A DNA stretch of 64,000 bases. Origin: Streptomyces sp. NBC_00663. Its GTDB lineage: Bacteria > Actinomycetota > Actinomycetes > Streptomycetales > Streptomycetaceae. The stretch lies in contig NZ_CP109027.1 in the NCBI RefSeq assembly GCF_036226885.1, forward strand, positions 7,626,001 through 7,690,000, read 5' to 3'. The number at the start of each line of letters is the position of its first letter. Positions within the stretch are counted from its first letter, which is position 1. The position numbers and the translations under genes are program-made. Positions 42,995-51,480 of the stretch are shown here, in pieces. The notes under the pieces are model-generated. The model saw nothing but the letters and a program-made list of their open reading frames with translations, was not told the DNA's origin and did no database searches.

Positions 42995-44338
42995 ATGACA
43001 CGCGCCATCTCTCTGCACGACGTGAGCAAGAGCTATACGCGAGGCACCCGGGTGGTGGACCGGCTGACGCTGGACATCGCGCCCGGTGAGTTCCTCGTGC
43101 TGCTCGGTCCCTCCGGGTGCGGCAAGTCCACCGTCCTCAGGATGATCGCCGGCCTGGAGGACATCGACGAGGGCGAGCTGAGGCTCGACGGGGAGTACGC
43201 CAACGATCTCCCGCCGTCGGGCCGGGACATCGCGATGGTCTTCCAGAACTTCGCCCTGTACCCGAGCATGACCAGCCGCGACAACATCGGCTTCCCGCTG
43301 CGCATCGAGACCCCCGGCGCGGACCCGCGTCCGCGCGTGGACGCCACCGCCCGGATGCTCGGCATCGAGGAACTCCTCGACCGCTTCCCCGCCCAGCTCT
43401 CCGGCGGTGAACGCCAGCGCGTCGCCATGGGCCGGGCCATCGCCCGCCACCCCTCCGCGTTCCTGATGGACGAGCCGCTGTCCAACCTCGACGCCAAGCT
43501 CCGCAATCACCTGCGCGCCGAAATATCCGCGCTCACCCGTGAGTTGGGCGTCACCACGGTCTATGTCACCCACGACCAGGCCGAGGCCATGTCACTCGGT
43601 GACCGCGTCGCCGTGCTGCGCGGCGGCGTCCTCCAGCAGGTCGGCAGCCCGCGCGAGGTCTACGCCCTGCCCCGCAACGTCTTCGTCGCCGCCTTCATCG
43701 GCACCCCGCGGATCAACCTCCTCCAGGGCCTGGTCCGCGCCCCGCTCGACGGCGCGATGACCATCAGCCTCGGCAAGCAGTACCTCCGGCTGCCCGAACC
43801 CCTGTCCCTGGACCACCAGTTGCTCCGCGTCCAGCAGGGCCGCGAGGTCATCGTCGGCCTCCGCTCGGAGGCGGTGCGTATCGCCAAGCCGTCCGCCGCC
43901 CGCCCGGGCGAGATGCCGCTCACCGGCCTGGTCGAGCATGTGGAGTTCCAGGGCCACGAGAACCTCGTCCACTTCAATACCGGCTCCCGCCCGGCCGTCG
44001 TACCCGATCTGGAGGCCCCGCGCCCCGCGGCCCGCCCGGCCAGGCGCCGCCGCCGCGAGGGAGGTCCTGGCGTTCTGGACCGACTCCGGCAGCGCGCCGA
44101 CGCCCTGCGCGCCGGCCCGGTGGTGGTGCTGGACCAGCCGGCCGAGCCGATCCCGGCGCCGGTGCCCGCGGAGGGCCGCCTCCCCGGCGACCTGATCGTC
44201 CGCACCACTCCTGACCTTCAGCTCCGCCACGGCATGCACGTCCCCCTCCTCGTCGACCTCGCCCATCTGTTCGTCTTCGACCAGCACGGCGAACGCATCA
44301 GCCCTACCCCGGCCCGCCTGCCCGACCTGGAGGAGTGA
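42995..44338 (+). CDS. MalK/MsiK-like ABC transporter ATPase, orphan
   Basis: 447 residues, longer than the usual 370-380. Walker A GPSGCGKST, Q-loop VFQNFALYPSMTSRDN, signature LSGGERQRVAMGRAI, Walker B SAFLMDEPLSNLD and switch His THDQAEAM are intact. The C-terminal OB domains carry a 50-residue basic, Pro-rich insert (about 335-390, with ARPARRRRREGGPG). MalK-type ATPases energise sugar import and can serve several permeases, as Streptomyces MsiK does. No permease or binding protein is nearby, so it is probably shared or has another task. Confidence 0.88.
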   Translation: MTRAISLHDVSKSYTRGTRVVDRLTLDIAPGEFLVLLGPSGCGKSTVLRMIAGLEDIDEGELRLDGEYANDLPPSGRDIAMVFQNFALYPSMTSRDNIGFPLRIETPGADPRPRVDATARMLGIEELLDRFPAQLSGGERQRVAMGRAIARHPSAFLMDEPLSNLDAKLRNHLRAEISALTRELGVTTVYVTHDQAEAMSLGDRVAVLRGGVLQQVGSPREVYALPRNVFVAAFIGTPRINLLQGLVRAPLDGAMTISLGKQYLRLPEPLSLDHQLLRVQQGREVIVGLRSEAVRIAKPSAARPGEMPLTGLVEHVEFQGHENLVHFNTGSRPAVVPDLEAPRPAARPARRRRREGGPGVLDRLRQRADALRAGPVVVLDQPAEPIPAPVPAEGRLPGDLIVRTTPDLQLRHGMHVPLLVDLAHLFVFDQHGERISPTPARLPDLEE

Positions 44339-44391
44339 ATCCCGGCGCGGTGTCCGGGTGCGGACGCGGTCGTACCGCTAGGCATACGCCC

Positions 44392-44835
44392 ATGAACGTG
44401 CACCTCACCCGAACCCGCGCCACCCTCACCGCCGTCGGCCTCCTCCTGGCCGTCGGCGCCCCCGCGGCGTACGCCACGCTCGACGACGGCACCTCGCAGC
44501 GCGGCGAGCCCTACATCGAGACCTCCCTCTTCTTCGGTACCGAGCGCCCCGACGGCGGCCCCGCCGTCACCGACAAGCAGTTCACGCGCTTCGTCGACCA
44601 GGAGGTCACCCCGGACTTCCCGGACGGGCTGACCGTGCAGAACGGCCGCGGACAGTGGCGGGACGCGAGCGGGACGATCGAGAAGGAGCGGTCGTACGAG
44701 CTGATCCTGCTGTACCCGGTGGCGCAGGCGGGCGCGAGCGACCGGAAGATCGAGGAGATCCGGCGGGCGTACGAGAAGGCCTTCGGCCAGGAGGCGGTGG
44801 GCAGGGTCGACGACCGGGCCAGGGTCAGCTTCTGA
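44392..44835 (+). CDS. Secreted DUF3574 protein
   Basis: 147 residues from ATG 44392, signal peptide to about Ala28. The body matches DUF3574: YIETSLFFGTERPDGGP, ITKQFTRF-like TDKQFTRFVDQEVTPDFP and ERSYELILLYP. The function of the family is unknown; it resembles a small ferredoxin-like fold. It follows the ATPase gene by 53 bases on the same strand and may share its transcript. A longer frame to 44335 would precede the signal peptide and is not favoured. Confidence 0.85.
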   Translation: MNVHLTRTRATLTAVGLLLAVGAPAAYATLDDGTSQRGEPYIETSLFFGTERPDGGPAVTDKQFTRFVDQEVTPDFPDGLTVQNGRGQWRDASGTIEKERSYELILLYPVAQAGASDRKIEEIRRAYEKAFGQEAVGRVDDRARVSF

Positions 44836-44878
44836 TGGCATGGGGGCCTGACACAGGCTCTGCGCGTCTGGCATTCGA

Positions 44879-44897
44879 AAACTAACATCGCTAGTTT
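44879..44897. promoter_or_regulatory. TetR-type operator before the aldehyde dehydrogenase operon
   Basis: AAACTAACATCGCTAGTTT: perfect 6-bp arms (AAACTA/TAGTTT) around seven bases. It matches the reverse complement of the operator at 51432-51450 at 15 of 19 positions, suggesting control by the TetR encoded at 50764-51405. Confidence 0.65.
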
Positions 44898-44943
44898 ATG
44901 AGCCGGACGACGACATGGTCACGCCCCGCCGGGAGGACGCACG

Positions 44944-46332
44944 ATGAAGGCACATGACGGCATGTACATCGACGGCACATGGCGGCCCGCCGCGGGCCGG
45001 GACGCGATCGAGGTCGTGAACCCGGTCGACGAGCAGGTCATCGGCCGGGTCCCGGCCGGTACCGCCGAGGACGTCGACACCGCCGTACGGGCCGCCCGTG
45101 CCGCCCTCCCGGCCTGGGCGGCGACCCCGCCCGTCGAGCGGGCCGCCCGGCTGGCCGCTCTCCGGGACGTCCTCGTGGCCCGCAAGGACGAGATCGCCGA
45201 GACGGTCACCGCGGAGCTGGGCTCGCCCCTGAAGTTCTCCGAGAACGTGCACGCCGCCGTTCCGATCGCGGTCGCCGGCTCGTACGCCGAACTCGCCGCG
45301 ACCCACGCCTTCGAGGAGAAGGTCGGCAACTCGACCGTCTTCCACGAGCCGGTCGGTGTGGTCGGCGCGATCACGCCCTGGAACTACCCCCTGCACCAGA
45401 TCGTCGCCAAGGTCGCCCCGGCCCTCGCGGCCGGCTGCACGGTGGTCCTCAAGCCCGCCGAGGACACCCCGCTCGTCGCCCAGCTCTTCGCCGAGGCGGT
45501 CCACGAGGCCGGCGTGCCGGCCGGTGTCTTCAACCTCGTCACCGGCCTCGGCCCGGTCGCGGGCCAGGCCCTCGCCGAGCACCCGGGCGTCGACCTGGTC
45601 TCCTTCACCGGCTCCACGGCGGTCGGCCGCCAGATCGCCGTCACCGCCGGTGCCGCGATCAAGAAGGTCGCCCTCGAACTCGGCGGCAAGTCCGCCAACG
45701 TCATCCTCCCCAGCGCCGACCTGGCCAAGGCCGTCAACGTCGGCGTCGCCAACGTGATGTCCAACTCCGGCCAGACGTGCAGCGCCTGGACCCGGATGCT
45801 GGTGCACCGGGACCAGTACGACGAGGCCGTGGCGCTCGCCGCGACCGCCGCCGCCAAGTACGGCGACCGCATCGGCCCCGTCGTCAACGCCAAGCAGCAG
45901 GCACGGGTGCGGGGTTACATCGACAAGGGCCTCGCCGAGGGTGCGCGGGTCGTCGCCGGGGGACCCGAATCCCCGCACGAACAGGGCTACTTCATCGCTC
46001 CGACCGTCTTCGCCGACGTCACCCCCGAGATGACGATCGCCCAGGAGGAGATCTTCGGCCCGGTCCTGTCGATCCTCCGCTACGACGACGAGGACGACGC
46101 CCTGCGCATCGCCAACGGCACGGTCTACGGCCTCGCGGGCGCCGTCTGGGCCGGCGACGAGACGGAGGCGGTGGCCTTCGCCCGCCGGCTGGACACCGGG
46201 CAGGTCGACATCAACGGCGGCCGCTTCAACCCCCTTGCCCCCTTCGGTGGTTACAAGCAGTCCGGCGTCGGCCGGGAGCTCGGCTCGCACGGCCTCGCCG
46301 AGTACCTCCAGACCAAGTCCCTTCAGTTCTGA
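44944..46332 (+). CDS. NAD(P)-dependent aldehyde dehydrogenase
   Basis: 462 residues. Cofactor-binding ITPWNYPLHQ, the base Glu in LELGGKSANV, and the nucleophile Cys in GQTCSAWTR are present, with the C-terminal EEIFGPVLSI and PFGGYKQSG. It oxidises an aldehyde to the acid; specificity cannot be fixed. The alcohol dehydrogenase gene follows after 11 bases, so an alcohol-aldehyde-acid route is suggested. The promoter carries the AAACTA/TAGTTT operator shared with the acyl-CoA dehydrogenase locus. ATG 44944 follows GGGAGGACGCACG. Confidence 0.94.
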   Translation: MKAHDGMYIDGTWRPAAGRDAIEVVNPVDEQVIGRVPAGTAEDVDTAVRAARAALPAWAATPPVERAARLAALRDVLVARKDEIAETVTAELGSPLKFSENVHAAVPIAVAGSYAELAATHAFEEKVGNSTVFHEPVGVVGAITPWNYPLHQIVAKVAPALAAGCTVVLKPAEDTPLVAQLFAEAVHEAGVPAGVFNLVTGLGPVAGQALAEHPGVDLVSFTGSTAVGRQIAVTAGAAIKKVALELGGKSANVILPSADLAKAVNVGVANVMSNSGQTCSAWTRMLVHRDQYDEAVALAATAAAKYGDRIGPVVNAKQQARVRGYIDKGLAEGARVVAGGPESPHEQGYFIAPTVFADVTPEMTIAQEEIFGPVLSILRYDDEDDALRIANGTVYGLAGAVWAGDETEAVAFARRLDTGQVDINGGRFNPLAPFGGYKQSGVGRELGSHGLAEYLQTKSLQF

Positions 46333-46343
46333 GGAGCGCATCC

Positions 46344-47423
46344 ATGGTTCGCGCAGCAGTCCTTCCCGCCGTGGGCGCCCCGCTGGAGATCACCGACATC
46401 GAGCTCCCGGACCCCGGCCCCGGCCAGGTCCGCGTCCGGCTCGCCGCCGCCGGCGTCTGCCACTCCGACCTGTCCCTGTCCAACGGCACCATGCGGGTCC
46501 CGGTCCCGGCGGTCCTCGGCCATGAGGGCGCGGGCACGGTGGTCGCCGTGGGCGAGGGCGTCTCGGGGGTGGCTCCGGGCGATGATGTCGTCCTCAACTG
46601 GGCTCCCTCCTGCGGAAGTTGCCACCCCTGCTCGCTCGGCGAGGTCTGGCTGTGCGTCAACGCCCTCAACGGCGCCGCCGACGTCTACGCCCGCACCGCG
46701 GACGGCGCCGACCTCCACCCCGGCCTGAACGTCGCCGCGTTCGCCGAGGAGACGGTCGTGTCGGCCTCCTGCGTCCTGCCGCTCCCCGACGGCATCCCGC
46801 TCACCGACGCGGCCCTCCTCGGCTGTGCCGTCCTCACCGGCTACGGCGCCGTCCATCACGCGGCACGGGTCCGTGAGGGCGAGACGGTCGCGGTGTACGG
46901 CGTCGGGGGAGTGGGCCTGGCCACCCTCCAGGCGGCCCGGATCGCGGGGGCGTCGAAGATCGTCGCGGTCGATGTCTCCCCGGAGAAGGAGGAGTTGGCG
47001 CGCGCGGCCGGGGCCACGGACTATGTGATCGCCTCCGAGAACACCGCCCGCGAGATCAGGGGCCTCACCGGCAAGCAGGGCGTGGACGTGGCCGTGGAGT
47101 GCGTGGGCCGCGCCTCGACCATCCGCACCGCCTGGGACTCCACCCGCCGCGGCGGCCGTACGACGGTCGTCGGCATCGGCGGCAAGGACCAGCAGGTCAC
47201 CTTCAACGCCCTGGAGATCTTCCACTGGGGCCGGACCCTGGCGGGCTGCGTCTACGGCAACTCCGACCCGGCCCGGGACCTGCCGGTGCTCGCCGAGCAC
47301 GTCCGCGCGGGCCGCCTGGACCTCGGCGCCCTGGTGACGGAACGGATCGCCCTCGACGGTATCCCGGCCGCGTTCGAGAACATGATCGCGGGCAAGGGTG
47401 GCCGGGCGCTGGTCGTCTTCTAG
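46344..47423 (+). CDS. Zinc-dependent alcohol dehydrogenase (MDR superfamily)
   Basis: 359 residues. Catalytic zinc ligands lie in GVCHSDL (Cys, with His in LGHEGAG) and a second Cys later. A structural zinc group is partly present as SCGSCHPCSLGEVWLC. The Rossmann loop is YGVGGVGLATLQAA. It oxidises alcohols with NAD(P). The Rxyl_3153-like or NDMA-dependent branch is possible, but I cannot separate them. GAGGAG lies eight bases before the ATG, just after the aldehyde dehydrogenase stop: one operon. A strong terminator with a duplicated arm follows. Confidence 0.93.
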   Translation: MVRAAVLPAVGAPLEITDIELPDPGPGQVRVRLAAAGVCHSDLSLSNGTMRVPVPAVLGHEGAGTVVAVGEGVSGVAPGDDVVLNWAPSCGSCHPCSLGEVWLCVNALNGAADVYARTADGADLHPGLNVAAFAEETVVSASCVLPLPDGIPLTDAALLGCAVLTGYGAVHHAARVREGETVAVYGVGGVGLATLQAARIAGASKIVAVDVSPEKEELARAAGATDYVIASENTAREIRGLTGKQGVDVAVECVGRASTIRTAWDSTRRGGRTTVVGIGGKDQQVTFNALEIFHWGRTLAGCVYGNSDPARDLPVLAEHVRAGRLDLGALVTERIALDGIPAAFENMIAGKGGRALVVF

Positions 47424-47430
47424 CGCGCCA

Positions 47431-47505
47431 CGCCTGTGACCCCGGCCTGGCCCGAGGCGGGCGCCTCGCCTGTGACCCCGGCCTGACCCCCAGGCCGGGG
47501 TCACA
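47431..47505 (+). terminator. Terminator with duplicated left arm
   Basis: Stem: TGTGACCCCGGCCTG (47471-47485) with its complement (47491-47505), loop ACCCC, 15 bp perfect. A second copy of the left arm, within a 19-bp direct repeat (47431-47449 and 47467-47485), lies 36 bases upstream and can pair with the same right arm, giving two alternative hairpins. Confidence 0.8.
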
Positions 47506-47563
47506 GACGTGTCCACCGGCCCCTTGAGTGCTCCGGGCAACCTTCCCGCACGGCCATTGCCTC

Positions 47564-47583
47564 CATACCGTCCGGTTAGTATG
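47564..47583. promoter_or_regulatory. Operator-like dyad before the MHS transporter gene
   Basis: CATACCGTCCGGTTAGTATG, 17 of 20 matches to the ideal palindrome of CATACCGACC and GGTCGGTATG. It lies 43 bases before ATG 47627. TTAGTAT within it could be the -10 box, so binding would block transcription. Confidence 0.6.
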
Positions 47584-47626
47584 TTCGCCGCCAACGTCCC
47601 CACCGCACCCATCGGAGTGTGCACGC

Positions 47627-48949
47627 ATGGACATGGCCCCCTCCGCTCCCTCCCTCCCCACGACCGCCCTCCCCACGGTCAACCGCCGCCGCGTAGCCAC
47701 GGCGGCCGCCCTCGCCTCCGCCGTCGAGTGGTACGACTACTTCGTCTTCGGCATAGCCGCCGCCCTCGTCCTCGGCGATCTGTACTTCCCGGCGGGCAGC
47801 TCCACCGCCGGCGTCCTCGCCTCCTTCGCGACCTTCGCCGTGGGCTTCCTGGCCCGCCCGATCGGCGGCATCGTCGCCGGTCACCTCGGCGACAAGCGTG
47901 GCCGCAAGCCGATGCTGGTCCTGGCGCTCACGCTCATGGGCCTGGCCACGACAGGCATCGGCCTGCTCCCGACGTACGACACGATCGGCGTCGCCGCCCC
48001 GGTCCTGCTGGTCGCCCTCCGTGTCGTCCAGGGCATCGCGGTCGGCGCGCAGTGGGGCGGCGCGATGCTGCTGGCCACCGAGTACGCCCCCGAGGGCAAG
48101 CGCGGCATCTACGGCAGCGTCGTCCAACTCGGCGTCCCCATCGGCGTGGTGACCGCCAACACCGTCTTCCTGCTGGCCGGTGCGTTCACCACGGACGCCG
48201 GGTTCGCGGCCTGGGGCTGGCGAGTTCCGTTCCTCATCGGCCTGTTCGTCCTCGCGCTGGCCTGGTACATCCACGCCAAGGTCGAGGAGACCCCCGAATT
48301 CCGTGCGGCAGAACGGCAGTTGGCGGAGAGGGAGAAGTCGGAGCAGAGCTCCCCGCTCCGCACGATCCTGCGCGGCCACCTCGGCACGGTCCTCCTCGCG
48401 GGCGGCTCCTTCGCCGTGAACACCGCGACCTTCTACATCCTGATCACCGGCGTCCTCGACTACACGACCCGTGAACTCGACATGAAGAAGAGCGCGGTCC
48501 TCACCGTCTCGCTCTGTGTCAGCCTCACCCAGCTCGTCCTGATCCCGGCCGCGGCGGCACTCTCCGACCGCTACGGCCGCATCCGGATCTACACCATCGG
48601 CGCGATCGGCATCGCCGCGTGGGCGATCCCGCTGTTCCTGCTCATCGACACCGGCTCACTGCTCTGGCTGGCGGTCGCCACCTTCGTCGCCAGCTGCTTC
48701 CTGAGCATCATGTACGGCCCCCAGGCCGCCCTGTTCGCCGAGCTGTTCACACCGGAGATGCGCTACACCGGCGCCTCCCTCGGCTACCAGATCGCGGCGG
48801 TGGCGGGCGGCGGACTCGCGCCCTTCCTGATGGTCCTGCTCCTGGAGGCGACCGGCACCTCGCTGGCGGTCTCCGGCTACATCATCGCCCTCTCCGCCAT
48901 CGCCCTGATCTCCATCAAGGTCCTTGCGGGCAGGGCACGTTCACACTGA
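47627..48949 (+). CDS. MFS transporter of the metabolite:H+ symporter (MHS) family
   Basis: 440 residues, 12 helices. Family motifs: AAALASAVEWYDYFVFG at the first helix, GHLGDKRGRKPMLVL in loop 2-3 and LRVVQGIAVGAQWGGAMLLATEYAPEGKRG. MHS carriers import mono- and dicarboxylates, betaines or shikimate with protons. The position after the aldehyde/alcohol dehydrogenase operon suggests uptake of a related acid (inference). ATG 47627 (MDMAPS) has CGGAGTG upstream; ATG 47633 is also possible. The last nine bases overlap the convergent EamA gene. Confidence 0.9.
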   Translation: MDMAPSAPSLPTTALPTVNRRRVATAAALASAVEWYDYFVFGIAAALVLGDLYFPAGSSTAGVLASFATFAVGFLARPIGGIVAGHLGDKRGRKPMLVLALTLMGLATTGIGLLPTYDTIGVAAPVLLVALRVVQGIAVGAQWGGAMLLATEYAPEGKRGIYGSVVQLGVPIGVVTANTVFLLAGAFTTDAGFAAWGWRVPFLIGLFVLALAWYIHAKVEETPEFRAAERQLAEREKSEQSSPLRTILRGHLGTVLLAGGSFAVNTATFYILITGVLDYTTRELDMKKSAVLTVSLCVSLTQLVLIPAAAALSDRYGRIRIYTIGAIGIAAWAIPLFLLIDTGSLLWLAVATFVASCFLSIMYGPQAALFAELFTPEMRYTGASLGYQIAAVAGGGLAPFLMVLLLEATGTSLAVSGYIIALSAIALISIKVLAGRARSH

Positions 48950-49861
48950 GTCGGGAACCTTCGCGGGCCGCGCCGCTTCGACCGTCGCGGCCCGCGACCG
49001 GGACACCGCCACCCCCGCCAGACACAGCACCCCGCCCGCCAGCGTGAGCGGCCCCGGCACCTCACCGAGCACCACCCAGGACATGACCACGACCAGCGCG
49101 GGCACCGCGTAGGTGGTCGCGCCCATCCGGCCGGCGGTCGTCCGGGCGAGAGCGTACGCCCAGGTGGTGAAGGCGAGCGCGGTCGGAAAGACGCCCAGAT
49201 ACACCATGTTGAGCGTCGCGGAGACGGGCGCGTCGGCCGCCTGGTGGACGAGCTGCCCGGCGAACGGCAGACACACGACGGCCCCCACGAGACAGCCGTA
49301 GGTGGTCACCTGCAAGGCGCCGGCCGCGCCGAGGGCGGGCTTCTGCGCGACGACCCCACCGGCGTAGGCGACCGCCGCCAGCAGACACAACACCACCCCG
49401 AGCAGCGACGACCCGTCCCCGCCCGACATCGACAGCCCCACGGTGACGGCCCCCGCGAACGACACCGCCATCCCGGCCACCAGCCGAGGCGGCATGGCGT
49501 CCCCGAGCAACCGCGAGCCGAGCAGCGCGATGAGGATCGGCCCGACGTTCACGACAAGGGCGGCGGTCCCGGCGTCCACCTGCTGCTCACCCCAGTTCAG
49601 GACGACCATGTAGACCCCGAACCAGAGCAGCCCGGATATGCCGATCCCGGGCCAGGTGGACCGGGGTGGGGCCCCTACACGTCGTACGACACACAGGACC
49701 CCCAGCGCCACGACCCCGGAGAGCAGCCGCCCGAGCGCGAGCGCACCGGGGGAGTAGGCGTCCCCCGCACTCCGGATGGAGACAAAGGCGGAGGCCCAGA
49801 GCAGAACAGTGACGACGGCGGCACCGGTGGCGAGGAGGGCGGGGCGACGGAGGTTCATCAT
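48941..49861 (-). CDS. EamA/DMT-superfamily transporter
   Basis: 306 residues with ten helices in two EamA repeats (first about 12-145, second about 160-295). Typical features are LLWASAFVSIRSAG at the first helix and GALALGRLLSGVVAL. The second repeat has FPTALAFTTWAYALARTTAG and MSWVVLGEVPGPLTLAGG. Probably an amino-acid, metabolite or drug exporter. The upstream ArsR-type regulator lies on the same strand. I took ATG 49861, with GGGAG upstream. It overlaps the MHS gene tail by nine bases. Confidence 0.9.
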   Translation of the reverse strand: MMNLRRPALLATGAAVVTVLLWASAFVSIRSAGDAYSPGALALGRLLSGVVALGVLCVVRRVGAPPRSTWPGIGISGLLWFGVYMVVLNWGEQQVDAGTAALVVNVGPILIALLGSRLLGDAMPPRLVAGMAVSFAGAVTVGLSMSGGDGSSLLGVVLCLLAAVAYAGGVVAQKPALGAAGALQVTTYGCLVGAVVCLPFAGQLVHQAADAPVSATLNMVYLGVFPTALAFTTWAYALARTTAGRMGATTYAVPALVVVMSWVVLGEVPGPLTLAGGVLCLAGVAVSRSRAATVEAARPAKVPDSV

Positions 49862-49922
49862 GCTCCCGAGGCTAGGTAGGGGGTGGCTGAGGGGCTCGCG
49901 GATTTCGGACACGGTGCTGTCG

Positions 49923-49977
49923 ATGCCGCCAAGGGGCGCGGGGGACTGCGTGACCAGCCCGAACGGACCCGCAGACG
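49923..49977 (-). repeat. Dispersed intergenic repeat, copy E
   Basis: Minus strand: CTGCGGGTCCGTTCGGGCTG, GTCACGCAGTCCCCCGCGCC, CTTGGCGGCATC. Shares the family core with copies near 24761, 31109, 54835 and 63568. Lies in the gap between the ArsR-type stop and the EamA start. Confidence 0.55.
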
Positions 49978-49997
49978 AACACCGACCGGCGCAGGCG

Positions 49998-50717
49998 TCA
50001 CCTCAACACCGCCGCCTCGATACCCAACAGCTCCTCCAAGGCCCGCTCACCCGACGCCGTCACCTTCACCGCCCGCTCCGTACCGATCCGCACACACCAC
50101 CCCACCTCCAACGCATGCCGACACAACGCCGCCCCCGCCACCCCGGCAAGATGAGGCCGCCGCTCGGTCCAGTCCAGGCAACCCCGCACCAGCGGCCGTC
50201 GGCTCGTACGGTCAAGAGCGATACCCGCGCTGTCGAACCACTCCAGCCCCGAGCCCGTCAGAGCAAACCCCGTGTCCTGACTGATGAGTCGACGCTCCGT
50301 CATCGCGTCCGTGACCGCGATCCCGAGTCGCCCCGCGAGGTGGTCGTAACAGGTACGCCCCCGCGCCATCGCGGACCCCGCACTGGACTCCCGCAGACTC
50401 CGTGGACGTACGACCTCATCCACCCCCACCTGCGCCGACAGCTCCTCCACCAACTGCGCCACCCGCGCGTCAGCGATCCGCACATACCGGTGCCGACCCT
50501 GCCGCTCCTCCGCGAGCAGGCCGCCCGCGACGAGCTTGCCCAGATGCTCGCTCAGCGTCGACGCGGCGACACCGGCATGCCGGGCGAGCTCACTCGCCGT
50601 CCACGCCCGCCCGTCGAGCAGCGCCAGCAGACACGCGGCCCGTGTCTCGTCGGCGATGAGCCCGGCGAGCCGGGCCAGCTGGGTCGCCCGGCGGTTTCTG
50701 GGGTCCCTGGAGGTCAT
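49998..50717 (-). CDS. ArsR-family winged-helix regulator
   Basis: 239 residues from ATG 50717 (MTSRDPRNRR). The ArsR helix-turn-helix (about 15-85) is LARLAGLIADETRAACLLAL, WTASELARHAGVAASTLSEH, with the wing GRHRYVRI. The long C-terminal part includes the motif ARGRTCYDHLAGRLG, seen in a widespread subset of actinobacterial ArsR regulators that control EamA or MFS exporters. Metal-binding cysteines of classical ArsR are absent, so a small molecule is the more likely signal. The EamA gene is 136 bases downstream on the same strand. Confidence 0.87.
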   Translation of the reverse strand: MTSRDPRNRRATQLARLAGLIADETRAACLLALLDGRAWTASELARHAGVAASTLSEHLGKLVAGGLLAEERQGRHRYVRIADARVAQLVEELSAQVGVDEVVRPRSLRESSAGSAMARGRTCYDHLAGRLGIAVTDAMTERRLISQDTGFALTGSGLEWFDSAGIALDRTSRRPLVRGCLDWTERRPHLAGVAGAALCRHALEVGWCVRIGTERAVKVTASGERALEELLGIEAAVLR

Positions 50718-50763
50718 GCCTCCCAGCATGGGACACGAACACTTCGGCGCCCACCGAAGCGTG

Positions 50764-51405
50764 CTACGCGGGCCGCCCGACCTGCGCGTACTGCCCCGCC
50801 AACCCGTCCAGCAGCGCGGCGAGCCCCGTCTCGAAGGCCCGCTCGTCGATCTTCTCCTGCTGCTCGGCGAGGAGGTGGGCCTGGCCGAGGTGCGGATAGT
50901 CGGCGGGGTCGTACGCGCTCTGGTCGTCCACGAAACCCCCGGCGAACGAGCCGAGCGCGGAGCCCATGATGAAGTACCGCATCAGCGCGCCGATGGACGT
51001 GGCCTGCGCGGGCGGCCAGCCGGCGTCGACCATCGCGCCGTACACCGCGTCCGCGACCCGCAGTCCGGCGGGCCGTCGGCCGGGCCCCTGGGCGAGGACC
51101 GGAACGATGTTCGGATGGTCCCGCATCGCGGACCGGTAGGAGACGGCCCAGTCGTGCAGCGCGGTCCGCCAGTCGCGGCCGTCCTCGAACATCGACAGGT
51201 CGACCTGGGCGCTGACCGAGTCGGCCACGGCCTCCAGGATCTCGTCCTTCGTGCGGAAGTGGTTGTAGAGCGAGGGCCCGCTGACCCCCAGCTCGGCGGC
51301 GAGCCGCCGGGTGGAGACGGCCGCGAGGCCCTCCGCGTCCACGAGGGCCCGAGCCGTCTCGACGATCCGGTCGGTGCTGAGGAGGGGCTTGCGCGGTCGG
51401 GCCAT
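50764..51405 (-). CDS. TetR-family regulator, divergent from acyl-CoA dehydrogenase
   Basis: 213 residues. Helix-turn-helix at about 30-52: STRRLAAELGVSGPSLYNHF, then RTKDEILEAV. The C-terminal domain is a TetR ligand pocket of the WHG or TetR_C_33 type (motif not certain). I chose ATG 51405 (MARPRKPLLS); ATG 51414 is equally possible, and no Shine-Dalgarno sequence precedes either. The shared intergenic region holds the palindrome at 51432-51450. It probably represses the acyl-CoA dehydrogenase gene, itself and perhaps the aldehyde dehydrogenase operon at 44944. Confidence 0.9.
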   Translation of the reverse strand: MARPRKPLLSTDRIVETARALVDAEGLAAVSTRRLAAELGVSGPSLYNHFRTKDEILEAVADSVSAQVDLSMFEDGRDWRTALHDWAVSYRSAMRDHPNIVPVLAQGPGRRPAGLRVADAVYGAMVDAGWPPAQATSIGALMRYFIMGSALGSFAGGFVDDQSAYDPADYPHLGQAHLLAEQQEKIDERAFETGLAALLDGLAGQYAQVGRPA

Positions 51406-51431
51406 GGCGCACATAGTAGGGCTGCCCAAAG

Positions 51432-51450
51432 AAACTAGCAGTGCTAATTT
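51432..51450. promoter_or_regulatory. TetR operator between TetR and acyl-CoA dehydrogenase genes
   Basis: AAACTAGCAGTGCTAATTT, a dyad with TAGCA-G-TGCTA at its centre and one mismatched outer pair. It lies 27 bases from the TetR ATG and 31 from the acyl-CoA dehydrogenase GTG, ideal for controlling both. A related site lies at 44879-44897. Confidence 0.75.
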
Positions 51451-51480
51451 AAATGTACGCCTTTCAAGTGGGGTGATCTC

